Below are positions 22,930-36,004 of a DNA stretch of 64,000 bases, in pieces. The stretch is from Torreya grandis (taxonomy: Eukaryota > Streptophyta > Pinopsida > Cupressales > Taxaceae): the NCBI GenBank assembly GCA_037957365.1, contig JARHVA010000001.1, positions 9,554,501-9,618,500 of the forward strand. The letters run 5' to 3'. How positions within the stretch are numbered: position 1 is the stretch's first letter; each line of letters starts with the position of its first letter. A program made the position numbers and the translations under genes. Below the pieces are notes generated by a model. That model was not told the DNA's origin, searched no databases, and saw nothing but the letters and a program-made list of their open reading frames with translations.

Positions 22930-24955
22930 AAAAAAATATCTTATTAGATTGTCGAATTTCTTGTTTTAAGTAGGGAAGTTTCAATTGTGTTTCAAAGTGT
23001 TGACTGCTACTCATGTATACTACTTTTTTTATTGGGCTCCTTCTAATGCTACATGTACTCAATTGGAAAAGTTGCCGAGGGATTTCCTTTGGGCCAACTC
23101 AAAAGGTCACAGGAATTTCCATATACTCAGGATATTTGTTGTAGACCTAAACAAATTAGGAGCCTTGGGCTCGTTGACATTGGATGTCAAGGGTATGCTC
23201 AAGTGTGAAATGGATTATCAGAAGCCTTGAAGGGAATGAAGCATGGAAGATATTTTAAAACACTGCAGTACCCAAGGAACCCCTCTTGGCCGAAAGGCTC
23301 GGGAAGGTCTTGAGTTACACAATATTCTTCTTTCTTATGTGCCAGTTCAGGTGGGTGGCACCTTTATTATTAAAATCATACGAAAAGCATGTGAGCTTCT
23401 CAAAAGTAACCTCATTTGGGCTGGGGACGGATTCATAACTGGTCTCTCGATTAATTCCCATTCCCTCTAATGGTTGCCTATCCTCAACTTTCACAATGTT
23501 CCGTTTGCTATGATTCATGTATTACAATTCACAAGCTCTTAAAAAAAGCAATCAAGATCATTGGGGACATTTTCTGCAAAACTTCTAGAGAATGGCTCTT
23601 TTGAGACGTGTTGAGACTTAGATACCAACTCAAACCTAAGGATGCAAAATCAATTCAAGAAATTCAAAACTCCATACATGATGAATGCCTCCATAAAATT
23701 GGTGTTTCTACTAGAGTCCCTTGGTGATGAAATTGACACTAGCCTACAACTACTCCTTTCTGTTGATATAGACCCCAAATTGGGTATCATCTCCTGACTC
23801 TACAACATATTTAGAGCGAAACCCTCAACCATTGGTAGATGTTAAGGTCTTTGGATGCCATTTGGGCTAGAAGGTTTGCCAACTTGTAGAAAGCCCAAAA
23901 AATCTCATTTTCTATGGTGCATTCTTTACCAAGGTTTATCAATTGGCGATTAGCTTAAGCACCTAGGGATCTCAAATGTCATATGTCCTACTTGTTATCA
24001 CACTGAGAATTTAAAGCATTTATTTTGGTTTTGCCCCCATGCTCAGTCACCCTAAAATTGGATTCATACCCTTTTCAACCCTTTCTTTCAAAGTTCTATA
24101 CTTGGGAAATGGTTTTTCTCGAGGACTCGACCATGTTACCTGCAAGATACAACAAATTTTGACAGATTGTTCATGTTGATATTCCTTTCATATATGGAAA
24201 GTTATAACCCATGTTTTTTAGTAATGAAGCTATGGAAAGGTTTTCTCCATGACTAACAAAGTTACTGTCATTTCCAATGTTTTGCTCCATATTCAAATTT
24301 AGGTGGATAAGGTTTGCCTAGAGGTGACACACCTTTAGACCCTTCTAGACAACTGGGGGAGTGATCTATGGGTTGTCACTCATGAGCCTTAGGATCTCCC
24401 CCACCATCAGTCTCCCTCTCAAGGTCAGGACTAATGATTTCAGTGTCGACACTTGAGAAGTAGGTGGAGTGTGTCTCCTCGCCATTGATAACCATCACCT
24501 CCTCATGGGGTTGGCATTTTCAACTGGCTTGGACTCAATGATAACAATGGTTAGGGGAAAAATTTCCTCACCTAGCTTCTATATCCCCCTCTCAGCAGGC
24601 TGAGGATAGTGAAGAAAAACAACAAAGTGATGGACTTGGGAGCTCATCCCTGCCTTTGAGCACTATTGGTTGGGGGGAACCCAAATAGTCTACCTCATCA
24701 ACCTGCCATGTTTGTTGCTGCTACTTAATGGCTTTGGTTTTTGTGTTTTGTTTTGTAAATTTTTTTATTTAATAATACTTATGACTTTTGCAATACAACT
24801 ATTTTTAATGTTGTGATCTGACTATTCTCTCGAGGCTTACCTTGATGTGTTTTAAACATTTTGGGGTGTTATTTTTTTCCACCCATTTTTTTGTATGATC
24901 AACATTGTATATTATTTGGTGATATTAATAAAAGTGTATTTTTAATCAAAAAAAT
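22930..24955 (+). pseudogene. LINE (non-LTR retrotransposon) 3' fragment, RT C-terminus and zf-RVT
   Basis: The plus strand reads VLTATHVYYFFYWAPSNATC then LEKLPRDFLWANSKGHR (about 23.0-23.11 kb), the thumb/post-RT region of plant LINE ORF2, where W-x-PS and (R/K)-x-FLW-x-(N/S) are typical. A degraded KLGxLG segment follows, then a stretch of the form PLGRKAREGLELHNILLS (23.28-23.33 kb). Later fragments resemble a zf-RVT domain (HLFWHCPHA-type motif at about 24.01-24.04 kb) with many stops. The element ends in TTTTTAATCAAAAAAA near 24955, a short poly(A) tail expected for LINEs. It is 5'-truncated, also typical. Confidence 0.75.
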
Positions 24956-26654
24956 ATGATATTAGTATAACATTTCTACTTTTATTCAATGACAAAAAAT
25001 ATGATATTATATATATCATGTATATGTAGGCATTTAATTTTAGTTCAAAGTAGTTTTCATTGTTAAATTGTATTATGTTAGAATACTTATAGTGTGTTTG
25101 TCAATTATCAATTCATATTAGGATCTTATTAATGTATTTCTCTCTATGTTTTGGCAATGTTCCTTCTTGTATGCTTTTCCTTCCTCTTATTTTCCTTCTC
25201 CTCTTTAGGTTTCTCTCTCCTCTACCTGTTTCTTACTTCTGTGGGTTTTTCGAAGAATGCGGTAGTATAGTTTTAATCTTGCATAATCATATACTACAAT
25301 TTTGGGTCGTAGTATGTTCATTGAAAGTAATTGTGTCTACACTAGGGAATAAGGCGACCATTAATCTACTCCCTTAATTCCCCTCTGCATTTGAAATGAT
25401 ACAAATTTTTTTACATTTTATGTTAAGGAATGCTAGCTATATATAAGAGATCGACTAGATGAATGCAATTTACCACTAAGAGTTTGTAACAAAACTAGCT
25501 AAGATTTGCTAAGATGAAAATAACATATCTAGACTTAAAATTATACAATAGACATTGTACTTTTGTAATATACAAAGAGGATTATCTAACCCCTTTAGAC
25601 TCGAACGTAATTTTTTAATTTTTTTAATTTTTATTAGTTTATATACGATTTTGAAGGTTTAAATGTCTAAGCTGAAATTATACAATAAACAATGTACATA
25701 AAAAGTATTATCTAACCCCCTTGGAACAAAGCAATTTTTTTTTAATTTTTATTGATTTATATACAACTCCAAAGTTTTAAGTGATTATATGTTATTTATT
25801 CTAAACTATAATGAAGTAATAATGACTTAAATGTGACGCTTATTAAAGAAAAGACTTATAAGTTGAATTAAAAAATACAACGGACTAAGAAAGATTGAGG
25901 TAAATTATCGAAAGGAAATTAGACCACAAGTGGACCCTAGATGTAACACTTAAACATATCACTTTCAAGTATTACATATGAAACATAAAACTCTTACATC
26001 ATCCACCAAATATATGCAAATACTTGGTCACATTTTATCCACATAATATTATAAAGCAAGTTTAAAATATTAAGAAACAACTTTCATTCTATTTTTAGTA
26101 TAAATAAAATTTATTTTATTATACACAAGTTTATTTTTAAAGTGTATTTTGAATAAATAAAATTAACTTATAAATGTTATGATAATATATATCAATTCAA
26201 TATGAAATCAATATAAGTTATTTATATGATATTTTTATTTATTAATAATAAATGAAATATAATTGTTGTTATGAAATTTTATATTTCGCGACATTTTTTA
26301 ATTATTCTTTTACAGGGAATTAGAGGTGTTTCAAAAATATAAACAATATTTTTTTTTAGAATCGGACATTGATTTTGTAGTCTAGTGGATAAGGCTTAAT
26401 CTACGTGTGGCATTTTGATTATCATTGTTTGTATGTTGTACAATGCATTGCCAAAAGAAATTATAAGGTTGATACCAAGGGTTTTGAGAAAGAAACTTCC
26501 CCAGATGTCCAAATAACCACTACAGATGTTGGGTTTGGAAATGGCTATTAAGATCCTTTGCAAATAATTTCATAGAATCTTAAATGAGTTATTTGAAAGT
26601 GAAAAAAAGATAATCTAGTTGACATATAGGTAAATCTCCATTTGATATTTCTTA
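24956..26654. other. AT-rich spacer, no recognisable gene
   Basis: Long AT-rich sequence with T and A homopolymers. The plus-strand open frame at 25132-25377 is hydrophobic (FLPLIFLLLFRFLSPLP), but it has no similarity I recognise and lies in T/C-rich sequence. No LTR or coding similarity was found. Confidence 0.45.
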
Positions 26655-27383
26655 AATAAAATGTGGTTGCAATGTGCAATTTCCCTTTCCTAAAAGATGC
26701 AACCAATGTGGCCATTGTTACAATGTATTCAAGTATCTGAACTATTAGATGAGGTTCAAATACATGTTGTTAATGAAGCAAATGGAAATGATCTAATTGA
26801 AGCATACATATTATTGTTTGAGTTTATTGGAACTGAAGCTTATGCCCACGAACAAATATTCCATGTAGAAAATATTATTACAAAACACAATGGTTAAGGA
26901 TTTCTATTTATTCAAAGTCCTAAGGAGAAAGAATAATTATGGAATATAAGAAAGTAAGCACTTTTTGCAAACTTGGCAATAGAAACTCAAAATCAAGCAA
27001 TGACAACAGATATTTGTGTCTCTCTGTCTCATCTTGTAGAGGTAATTTCAAAATCTAAAGAAAAAGATGACTCTTCAACTTTGACATGCCCAATTATAAC
27101 ACTTGCATGTGATGGGAATTTTCATAACATCGTATTGTTTGATCTTAATAATGAAGAGCAGAGGCAAGAAGATGAATGTTTAAATGATTTCATGGGCCAT
27201 ACCACATTATTGATGGAAGGAACTTGCATGAGAGAACATGGTGTAGGAATTGAGAAAATGAAGTATCTAGAAAATGAACTAGGTATTGAGACATTGAAAA
27301 TAATGGCAAAATTAAAACAAGGATTAGATCCCAATAGTATCATGAACACTACAAAGCATATACCTTCTCATGTTTGTTTCTAA
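26655..27383 (+). pseudogene. D-lactate dehydrogenase (FAD-linked oxidase) pseudogene, C-terminal part
   Basis: Reads continuously as the last ~240 residues of plant mitochondrial D-lactate dehydrogenase/FAD-linked oxidase. Seen in order: NVVAMCNFPFLKDATNVAI (from 26660), ELLDEVQIHVVNEANG, LFEFIGTEAYAHEQ, ICVSLSHLVEVISKSK, ACDGNFHNIVLFDL, EGTCMREHGVGIEKMKYLE and the terminal SHVCF-stop. It is dead: a frameshift near 26725 and stops at 26895, 26934 and 26955. Conserved positions are changed (family GDGNFH to CDGNFH, GEHGVG to REHGVG). No intron interrupts 240 codons, whereas I recall the plant gene as multi-exon, so I infer a 5'-truncated processed copy. No poly(A) tail or flanking duplication was seen. 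Confidence 0.85.
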
Positions 27384-28191
27384 ACAATAAATGCATTTTT
27401 ATTATCTTACTAGTAAAATATGGTCAAAGAAGTCTGGTAAGTAGTGATTTGGAATTAATGTTAAGCTTTTTGAAAACCATTTGACTCCTCCTAATCCTGT
27501 CAAAAGTTTTGTTTTGCTTGCATTGTTAATATCTCAAACTTTCGACCTTTTTGAACTTCCACACAACATTACTAAACTAAGCCATATGACATTTATAGTC
27601 TCCAATTATAAATTGTGGGTTCTTAGAATTCATTTTACATGCAAAAAGGATCACAAAAGACTACCATGTTCATTAAAGTTTCCAAATAAGCTTATTCTAA
27701 CTTTTAATTTGTCGTGTAATTCACCACATGGATTTGCAAGCAGTTATAAGGTAGCATGAGCACGTTATAACTTATTTTTGGTGGCCTTCATAATAGTAGT
27801 TTGCATAGTGTGGACTTCATAAACCAATTTTAAAAGTAAAAGCCTTTCAAATCTTGTCAATCATCCTAACCATCTCTTCCTTATTCCACATGGCCATTTC
27901 TATCATATTACTCTAAGATCTTTGAATGTCATAGATTAGATGAAAACCCTAGGATTAGGTGAGATCAAGGTTGACACAACACAAGTTGTATCAAATGCAT
28001 CAAAAACTTCATTAATAGATTAGCCAAAAAGTATAAAAGGAAGAACATTATATAGTGAGATATTAGGTCACCAAAAAAGTAACAACTAAACTCACTATTA
28101 GAAAACACATTAAGTGTATTTCCCTTGATGACATTAAGTGTAACTTATTGGCATGGTTACATATTAAGGTTGTTGTTATACCTGTTCGATG
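27384..28191. other. No recognisable gene
   Basis: The plus-strand 92-codon frame at 27481-27759 matches nothing I know. The right part (27.95-28.19 kb) probably belongs to the decayed gypsy-like element reading leftward from 32.5 kb. Confidence 0.4.
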
Positions 28192-28412
28192 ATGGGTGAC
28201 ACATTGGCAAGGTATTGGGTTATTTGTTCTTGTTATTGCCCTAGATAAAGAGGTGCATTAACCAGGTACTGTGCTAGTGAGTCTCATCCTTTTTCTACAT
28301 ATTGAGTAGTATAAGATGGATATGGATCTGTCTCAAAAACTACATCATCACCATGTGTATCTTGAACAAAGGGGTCATTGGTGACTATGTTCTCATAATC
28401 TAGGTTAGACAT
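28192..28412 (-). pseudogene. Gag-like N-terminal fragment
   Basis: From an ATG at 28412 the minus strand reads 42 codons (MSNLDYENIVTNDPFVQ...) to a stop. It then continues in frame with a repeated element (SLAQYLVNAPLYLGQ and QITQYLANVSPIIEQ). It lies downstream of an LTR, primer site and leader, where gag is expected. The product is not recognised by family, so the call rests on position and low-complexity Gln/Tyr-rich character. Confidence 0.35.
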
Positions 28413-28485
28413 GGTCCCACTTCATGTATAGTGAGGCATATATGAATATATGGCTAACATCTCTTAAGGAGAAAAGTCTAATGTC

Positions 28486-28607
28486 TGCAAATGCTTGAAA
28501 TGTGGTCTAGAAAGATTGGTCCCTTGTTTAAATGTCTTGAAACATGGCCTAGAAAGAAATTTGGTCTATTGTTGCAAATGGTTTAAACTTGGCCTAGAAA
28601 GGATTCC
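28486..28607. repeat. Three-copy tandem repeat, 42-45 bp unit
   Basis: Units starting near 28486, 28528 and 28573 share TTGAAA(C)ATGGCCTAGAAAG and TTGGTC words. They lie in the leader of the minus-strand element. Confidence 0.7.
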
Positions 28608-28858
28608 TTCTTGAAAACTAACAATCGAATTTTGGTCTAAAACATCACAACACTAAGGTAATTTGAACGAATGGTCAACAAAAGGCAAACATGGATCTTC
28701 ATCTTGGAAAATGTTCTAAATAAACTTGAATCTTGAAATGGGGAATGTGAAATTTGAACTACGCAAATAAACCAAGGTCTATAACTAGGCATATGAAATT
28801 TGTATTTGATAAAGTACTTCAAACAAACCTAATCTACATCTAATAATTTAAAAAATGG

Positions 28859-28969
28859 TGCTAGGTCTTTGGCCAACATCATAAAGCTATACTTGGAGAG
28901 GAATGAACTAGGTCTAAAGCATGAAAACAATGTTAGGTCTTTAGCCAACATCATAAATCTAGACTTTGG
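28859..28969. repeat. Direct repeat pair, 72-bp spacing
   Basis: TGCTAGGTCTTTGGCCAACA at 28859 recurs with two substitutions at 28931, followed by the shared TCATAAA block. Part of a larger field of degenerate CTAGGTCTAAA/CTTAGACC words through about 29.76 kb. Confidence 0.75.
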
Positions 28970-30939
28970 AAACTTTGAAATCAATCTAACTCTAAGGTAA
29001 ATGGTTTGAACACTTGATATAGACACACAAATCAATCGTGGCTCATGAAATTAAGACAAACTTGATCTTATCACAAAGAATTTACTCTAGGCATGTGTCT
29101 AAAACTAATTGGGAAATTTAATCTCAAGTAATAAACTAAGAGAAATGAGTAAATGCATTCAATCCTAAGTGATAAACAAGTCTCAAAAGGAAACTAGTCA
29201 TGCTTAGAGCTCTACTTGAAGAATGAATTTAGACCTTAGTTTAAGATGGTAAATTGGTTCAAGACATATGAAAGTAAACCACTCCTAGGTCTAGTCAAAG
29301 GTCTTTAAATCAAGTGAGAAATTGATCCAAGTTGCACAATTCAAAAGTAAAAGGTGAATGCACTGGCCCAAATTAGACAAGACTTAGGCATAGACCAATT
29401 TAGTTTTGGATCTAAAATTTGCAAGATGAACTTAGAACTTAGTATAAAAGACTTAGATTTTCAAATGAATAATGACCTAGACTGCAACATAATGACACTT
29501 TTTATGATAAAGGTACAAAAATGATTTTGGACTTAGTTTGGAACAAAGGTAAATGTCTTAGAACAAATTGGGTAGCATAACAATGTCTCTTTGAACAAGT
29601 ATAGAAAAGTGGTTTTGAAAATCTCTAAGGTAAATATTTAGAGTGATTTTGATAACACAACACTTCTTGAATCAAAGTGGTAGTAGTAACATGTGTTTTG
29701 TTTTGAAATTATTGAATTATTTTAGATGTAGTTTGACATAAAAAACAATTTTAGACCCTAAAACAAATGGAAGTAAAAGAATAATAAAATCACCTAAGTG
29801 CATGTCCTACCCTAAAACTAACAAGGTTATATAGACTCCACCACAATTTCCACTGATATACCATTGCTCAAAAGGAATTAATTTTTAATCCAAAAAATTA
29901 AGAGCACATGTAGGTAGAGTTTTTGAGCCTCCCTCTATCTCTTGAGCATTGATATATGGCAAGAGCTTAGAGTGCAATAGCAACTCGATATTTGGCTGGA
30001 TATTTTACAGTAAGTGGGGTTGATCTAAATCTAAATGTTTTGAAGTGTTTTGAGATGTTCCACATGTGTGACTAACATGAAGGAGTAATTACATCAAATG
30101 AATCCAAACCACCTAGCTTATTATGCAATGGTCTAGTCCTTTACATAATGAATTCATTTGTGTACTTTTTAGTGAATTTCTATGTCTGGCTGCCGCATAA
30201 ATCAGGAACCTATTGGGATGGTCAGGCTAGCTTCTTACCACTATTATATCCAATAATATGCCTAATTTGTATAACCCATCAAACAGTCAGGTTGGAATAG
30301 TGTTGGAAGATGATACCCCAAGTCAAACTCCTCCTAAAGAACTTGTGAGGAGGCTCTGAATTCCCGCTCATAAGCTTATGTGAAAAAAATAAAAAATAAA
30401 AATAAAAGAACTTTAGGATCATTTATGAATCACCCAAGTGACTTGGAGCTTGAGTAGAGCATACTCAACTTTTTTTCACTTATATGACTTAACAAACAAG
30501 TAAAAATGATGCATTTTTTGTCACCCAATTTCTGCAAAGGGAATGAAGGGAGAGCATACATGTGAATTTTTTCTAAAAAGAAACTACTTTAGGAAAAAAA
30601 ACTAAGTACTTTTACAAAAGGAAAGCAAAAAAACAAAATATCTTAGGAGCACTAATCTAATGTTTCTTTTAATTTTTAGAGCACTTAATGAAATATTAAG
30701 TGAAGTTTGGCCCTTTGTGTGTGAAGTTTTAACTTTGAAAAAATAAAAAGTAAAGTTGTTTTGCAAGTGATTTTTAAGCACCAAAAAGACAAATGTGAAT
30801 GATTTTTTAAAGTGATTAAAAACTTCTCCCTTTGACCTAGTTTCCGACAAGAAATGTTATGGGATTCACTTGTGTTTGTTTAAAATAGTTAGTCCAAAAA
30901 CAAATTTCACTTTTGAAGCTCTTGGGTTTTTGACATAGG

Positions 30940-31390
30940 GTGAAGTCATCGTTTACAGAATAGAGCGAAGTCATTATTTTCCTAAAAAACTAACAGAAAC
31001 AAAATAATTTTGGTGAATCACCATTTAGCAGGCATGAAGTCACTGATTATGTTAATCAAAATCATTATTTTCCTCAGTAAATCATGCAAACATAGAGCAT
31101 AATTACCTAACAAAGTTACCATTCTTGGGGGGAGAAATTATTGTTTCCTTTCAACAAAGTCATAGTTTCCAAAAAAGTGTGTTGCAAGTTGAAGTCGTTA
31201 AAATGTAGGGGCCAAAGTCATTTTTTATGTTGAAGTCATCAAAACCCAATGGCAAAGTCATTGTTTCTATCGAAGTCACTAAAACCTAGTGGTAAAGTCA
31301 CCATTTTCCTGGAAAACACAGTTGAAAATAGAACACAAGAAATTGTTAAAGTCACCGATTAGTAGTGGTAAAGTCACTGAAATTAAGTCA
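30940..31390. repeat. Degenerate AAGTCAT(T/C) repeats
   Basis: The word AAGTCA(T/C) with T-rich or AAAACC contexts recurs more than ten times (for example near 30952, 30970, 31037, 31148, 31192, 31211, 31225, 31255, 31273, 31297 and 31371) at irregular 14-40 bp spacing. Non-coding leader sequence. Confidence 0.6.
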
Positions 31391-31496
31391 AACAAAACAT
31401 GGGTTTTTAAGAAAAAAATAAAAAATAAGGTTTTAAATGAACTTTTCTTGGATTTTAAAAGTCCAATATTACTCTCTTAGTGTATGTGGGGTGCGT

Positions 31497-31515
31497 GGTC
31501 CCATCGAGCATGCCA
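31497..31515 (-). other. Primer-binding site, TGGCATGC type
   Basis: The minus strand reads TGGCATGCTCGATGGGACC, 3 nt inside the LTR edge. It closely matches the site at 40627-40645 (TGGCACGCTTGGTGGGACA). Plant Tat/Ogre-type gypsy elements are known to use this kind of site, probably tRNA-Arg; the tRNA assignment is from memory. Confidence 0.6.
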
Positions 31516-31518
31516 TTA

Positions 31519-32502
31519 TGTAGCATAGAATTATGAAGGGTATTGTTAGCTTTCTCTTTTTAGTGGGATAACAAAAACTCAATATCAAACAACTCAATGA
31601 AAGCAACAATTACTTGCCTAATTACTTGGGTGAGAAATATAAAACTAAACACAAATACAACTAGAAAGTAAAGAAAACAAACTACCTTTACCTCCATTGT
31701 CAAATGATGCTTGTTTATTGGTATGTAAGTGTGTTCATGCTCATATTTTGTGTCCAATAGAGTCCTTTGTCAATGTGTTTTCCTTGTGGACAACACCTCT
31801 CGTTGTCCACTTGTGGCTTGGCTTGGCTTGGTTTGACATGTGAAGTTATTTAATAACAATTTAGCATTATAACTTTGGCTTGAGAGCTTGTTGGAATAAT
31901 GACAATGACACTTGTATTTATAGGTTCTCAAATTAACCATAACTCAAGTCTGGTTAGGTTTAGTTCAACCTTGGTTAGGTTAGGGAGGGGACAAGAAATT
32001 AATATTTGGGATAGAGATCCTATTTATTAAGCATGGCTCTCCATTTTTGAATTTAAGATATTTATGAAGATATTTCTAATTCTTTGACTTTGAGGATGAT
32101 GACATCATTATGACTTCATTTTTATTTTAATTTTATTTTTAGAAAATTAAAATTTATTAACTTATTATAGAATTTTCACTTAAGCAGTTAATTAAGTTTG
32201 CTTAGTTAATTAATTCAGCTTAGGGTTTTGGCATTTTAGGAATTGGTTAAGTGCCCTGCTTAATGGGTCAAAAGGTCAATTTGTTAATTTTCAAGGTTGC
32301 AATTTGACTGGAGATGAATCCATGGGAGGTTATCATTGTGTACAGGATAATACCCTAAATAAGGTTGCCTCACCATGATTTTGGGCACTAACATTTAATG
32401 TGTGGATGAAATTGGGTTGTTTAAGTGATTTATAGGCTTAATTTACATTGTTTGCTAGAAATTAGTCTGATACATGGTTGTGGCCAAAAAAGAGTGTCTA
32501 CA
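31519..32502 (-). repeat. LTR of truncated gypsy-like element
   Basis: Bounded by TGTAG at 31519 and CTACA at 32502, a matched inverted pair. A primer-binding site abuts the inner edge. Contains GGCTTGGCTTGG and GGTTAGGTTAGG short repeats. Only one copy is present, so the outer border rests on the terminal motif. Confidence 0.55.
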
Positions 32503-34752
32503 CAAGACAGACTCTAGTACCTCAATGTCTTATTTGCACAAAAACAACATTTTAATATAAATTTGAACCAATCATCAGATGCGGATCCCTATCACAATCA
32601 AATCAGTACTCATGATGTCCTTATTGACCCTTAATAATAGAAAATGGCCAATCAAAGATGTTACCACATTACAAGCTACATGCCCCTTTACAATGTGTAC
32701 CAGTCATGTAAATATTATAACTATCATAAATCTAATTTTGGTGTATGATATGGACTATCTGGTGTCCGATATCACATGAAATACCCTGTCATTTCCCCTC
32801 ATCATCACCACCTAGCTCACCTTTTCCTAGGGATTAAGGAGATAATAGCATGGGTACTTCATCGTACATTATCGGGCCCACTTTTTTAAAACAATTTTTT
32901 TTACAATGAAAATATCATTGTTTTATTATATATTTTAAAAAATATATAATATATAGATATTTATTTATACAAAGTATTTCACTTTACAAAATCCCATTTT
33001 ACCAAAACATAAAAACTACGTCTTTCAATGTAACTTTGTATATTTGAAACAATTGTTAGTGTAGAATATAATTGAATATTTGGGAGGGATGTTAAATTAA
33101 CATATATAAAATATGAATATTATAACATTTAAAATAATTGTATTCATTTATATTTATTCAACATTTTGGATCACCTACTATGATAAATCTTATTCTCTTA
33201 ATAAATGATTACAAGTGATGATCCAAAATATCAAACAAATATAAAACACAGTTATTCTAAAAACTATAATATTTATTTTATATGAATTATAAAAACATAA
33301 AATATCTAAAAAATGGTTCAATAAATTTCAAATATGTAATAAACTTATTTTTATTTGTTCCTAAAAATTAAGCTTTCATCATGAAAATTCTCTCTTCACT
33401 CCAAAATGACCAATCAACAAATTAACAATTATATATTTTTTTAATATTGAAACAAAGCATTATAAAATAATGAAGCTACCAAAAGGCAATTGGAAAAAGA
33501 ATATAAAAGCTGCTAAACAACATTACAACAGTTGAGAAAAGCGTTGAAAGCATTACATAATCAAAGTCCAAAAAGCTACCCAAACAATATTATATGAGTT
33601 GTAAAACAACACTACCTTAGCTGAGCTTGTTGTGTGATTGAAACGTCAACACTTGATCTTTAACTTGTTGAAACTAGTCTATAACTTTAGCATTCTTTTT
33701 GCATAAGACTTGGAGCTGCAAAAACAAGAAGACCACTTGAAGAAATATGTCAAAGTAAAGCCTTAGAGTGCCAACTACCTGATGAACATTGTTAGCAAAA
33801 ACAACTGTACATCTATTCTTCCATAAATTATTTAAAATAACTTGTCTGATAGAATCAACAAACACTTCATTTTGTATGCCAAAACCCAAAATAGCTTCCT
33901 TCCAATTTAAATCATGATTAAAAAATACATTTTATAATAACATTCTTAATATTTTTCAACAAAATAAGGCAATAAGGCATAAATTTGTTTAGAATGTTAG
34001 AAACTTCACATAAATTTTTCTATGCACAAGATTCAAAGCAAGCAAACTAATACGTGCATATATATATATATATAAATACCTTTATATTATAATTATTATT
34101 TTATAAATATGCATGAAGAAAAACAATAATAAATATTTTTTAAAGTTTTAGGTTGTGAATCAGGTTTAGTACTTATTATTAGGTGCAACAAATTTATGAA
34201 TATTGAGGTAGATTTAATGTTGCTTCAAATAGTGATCTTATGAATGTAGGTGTACGTATTAACATAAGCTAAACTTATCTTATTCAAGATAAAAAGAAGG
34301 ATCATGAGTGAGATATTTTTAATATGTCTAGCAAACACAAAAGCATTGTCTTAGTTAAATAAAGGTGAAATATGAGTTTCACAATGTTTTCGTTTCCTTC
34401 AAACGAAGGCTCACAATATGAGTTTCACAATGTTATTACGAATGTTTTATATTATTATGTCTTATATCATTAGGTTTATTTTTAACAATTCTCTACCTTG
34501 ATGATTCTCATATCTTCAAATGTATATGTGAATAGTATTTTAATATACATCATATTAAATATCATGCACTCTAAGCATGTGACATTACAAATTAAATTGA
34601 TTTGTATTAATATAAAGACTTCAGAGTTGTCTAATTTGATATTACATTGATTTTTATTGCCATCAAACCCTGATAGTTTTTTTACTATTAAAACTTTGAT
34701 ATTGTATTTTTTATTTAAAATATACAATTTATTAATAGATGTTGATTTAATA
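32503..34752. other. AT-rich spacer; possible LINE fragment
   Basis: Mostly AT-rich with no gene. On the minus strand at 33674-33900 the frame includes VFVDSIRQVILNNLWKNRCTVVF, which resembles the C-terminal LINE ORF2 pattern (ILWxIWKxRC..VF). It is short and isolated, so I do not give it a separate call. An (AT)n tract lies at about 34061-34079. Confidence 0.35.
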
Positions 34753-34757
34753 TTTAT
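34753..34757 (+). other. Target-site duplication, left copy (TTTAT)
   Basis: TTTAT directly before the left LTR, identical to 44645-44649 directly after the right LTR. This marks both ends of one insertion. Confidence 0.8.
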
Positions 34758-35166
34758 TGTTAGGATTAGTTTTCACATCGTGTGAATTTGGGTATTTATG
34801 GAAAGGTAAATAGTAATTTTTAGTATTTATTATGGTTGATTTATCGAGAGGTAAATATTAGTTACGCAGTTGTTGGTAATTGTATGGTTAATACGGTAAG
34901 ATTGTATTAGATAGTTGATATTGTAGTGTTAGGAATAACAATATAATATCGCATATAGTTGAGAAATATTATAGGATTTTGGATGAAAGAAAATAATGGA
35001 GAAATAATAGGAATCATATTCTTATTTATTTATATTGTATCCCTGAATGATTAATTAATTAGAAGGCATAATATTTTATGTGATTAAAATTTGTCTATGT
35101 GTATGTTCGACTCTATTGATCAGTGCATGAGTTAGCTCTTTGTATTGGCTCTTCTAATTCATATCA
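34758..35166 (+). repeat. 5' LTR (409 bp)
   Basis: Starts TGTTAGGATTAGTTTTCACA, ends TTCATATCA. Matches 44236-44644 along its length with scattered substitutions. Confidence 0.9.
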
Positions 35167-35179
35167 TGGGTATCAGAGC
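35167..35179 (+). other. Primer-binding site (initiator-Met type)
   Basis: TGGGTATCAGAGC directly after the LTR; the usual plant copia site TGGTATCAGAGC with one extra G. Confidence 0.75.
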
Positions 35180-35961
35180 ATGGACATCTTACCTATGATG
35201 AATTAACAAGCATGAAGGGGCCTCCATTTCTTCTACTTCCCCCTATGGATGAAAGATAAGTTTTTTTTTTCAGTAACTTTTCGTACAAGATTATGCTAGC
35301 AGAAGTTATATTTTAAATGTAAGAAAGACTGCAATCTATAAATTGGAAATTTACAAAGCAATAAATTCAAGAAGAGGATGATGTATTCTATGCTATCTCA
35401 GCTTGTTGAAATCCATCGTATTGTATGCTCATCGTGTGATTTCCCGTTACATCATACAACAGTTTAGATCTATTCATCAAAGCAATTAATAAATTTGGTA
35501 GCTTTAAAAATTTGTTGATTGTAACGTACAACTACCTACATGCCTGACATCAAAGTTTTAATTGCATCGATATCCATTTGCCTACTCCACATCATCTATT
35601 ATTTGATCCAAACTATAAATAGTGTTGTGTTCCTAAATTTTATCTACCATGTCACTTGACTCACCTGATTCATTCTGTAATTGGCATCAATAGTATTGCA
35701 TTGCTCGGTATCCACTATGTGTTTTTTCTACATTATCCTCTTTTGGCTGATCATAAAGACCTTGATAGCATTTGCATCATGTTCAAGGTTGAATTAAGTG
35801 TTGACGTTGTGGATTGCACCCTTGAGAGAAGGCTGGGCTTCTCTCTTCCATGCAGCACAATGGAGACTCCTCTCTTCCCTGTGGGTTTGGCAAAACTAAG
35901 AGGAGAATCTCTAGATAAGGTCTAGCTCCCTTTGATGCATCTTTGATTTATTCCAGTACAT

Positions 35962-35968
<7 letters not shown>

Positions 35969-36002
<34 letters not shown>
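35969..36002. repeat. (TA)n microsatellite in LTR
   Basis: About 17 TA units. The partner LTR has a shorter tract of about 12 units at 40820-40844, so the tract was present at insertion and has since changed length. Confidence 0.95.

Positions 36003-36004
<2 letters not shown>

Larger units (their letters stand above)
28192..32502 (-). mobile_element. 5' half of a minus-strand gypsy-like LTR retrotransposon
   Basis: On the minus strand the order is LTR (32502-31519), primer-binding site (31515-31497), a 3-kb non-coding leader full of degenerate repeats, and a Gag-like N-terminal frame starting at 28412. No 3' LTR or pol domains were found to the left, so the element is truncated. Confidence 0.55.

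Noticed and set aside
26351..26440. Possible tRNA or second SINE head (TAGTCTAGTGGATAAGGC resembles an A box)
   Set aside because: No B box (GGTTCRANNCC) at the required distance and no flanking duplication.
27481..27759. 92-codon plus-strand frame after the D-lactate dehydrogenase pseudogene
   Set aside because: No similarity recognised and no continuity with the pseudogene, which ends at its natural stop.
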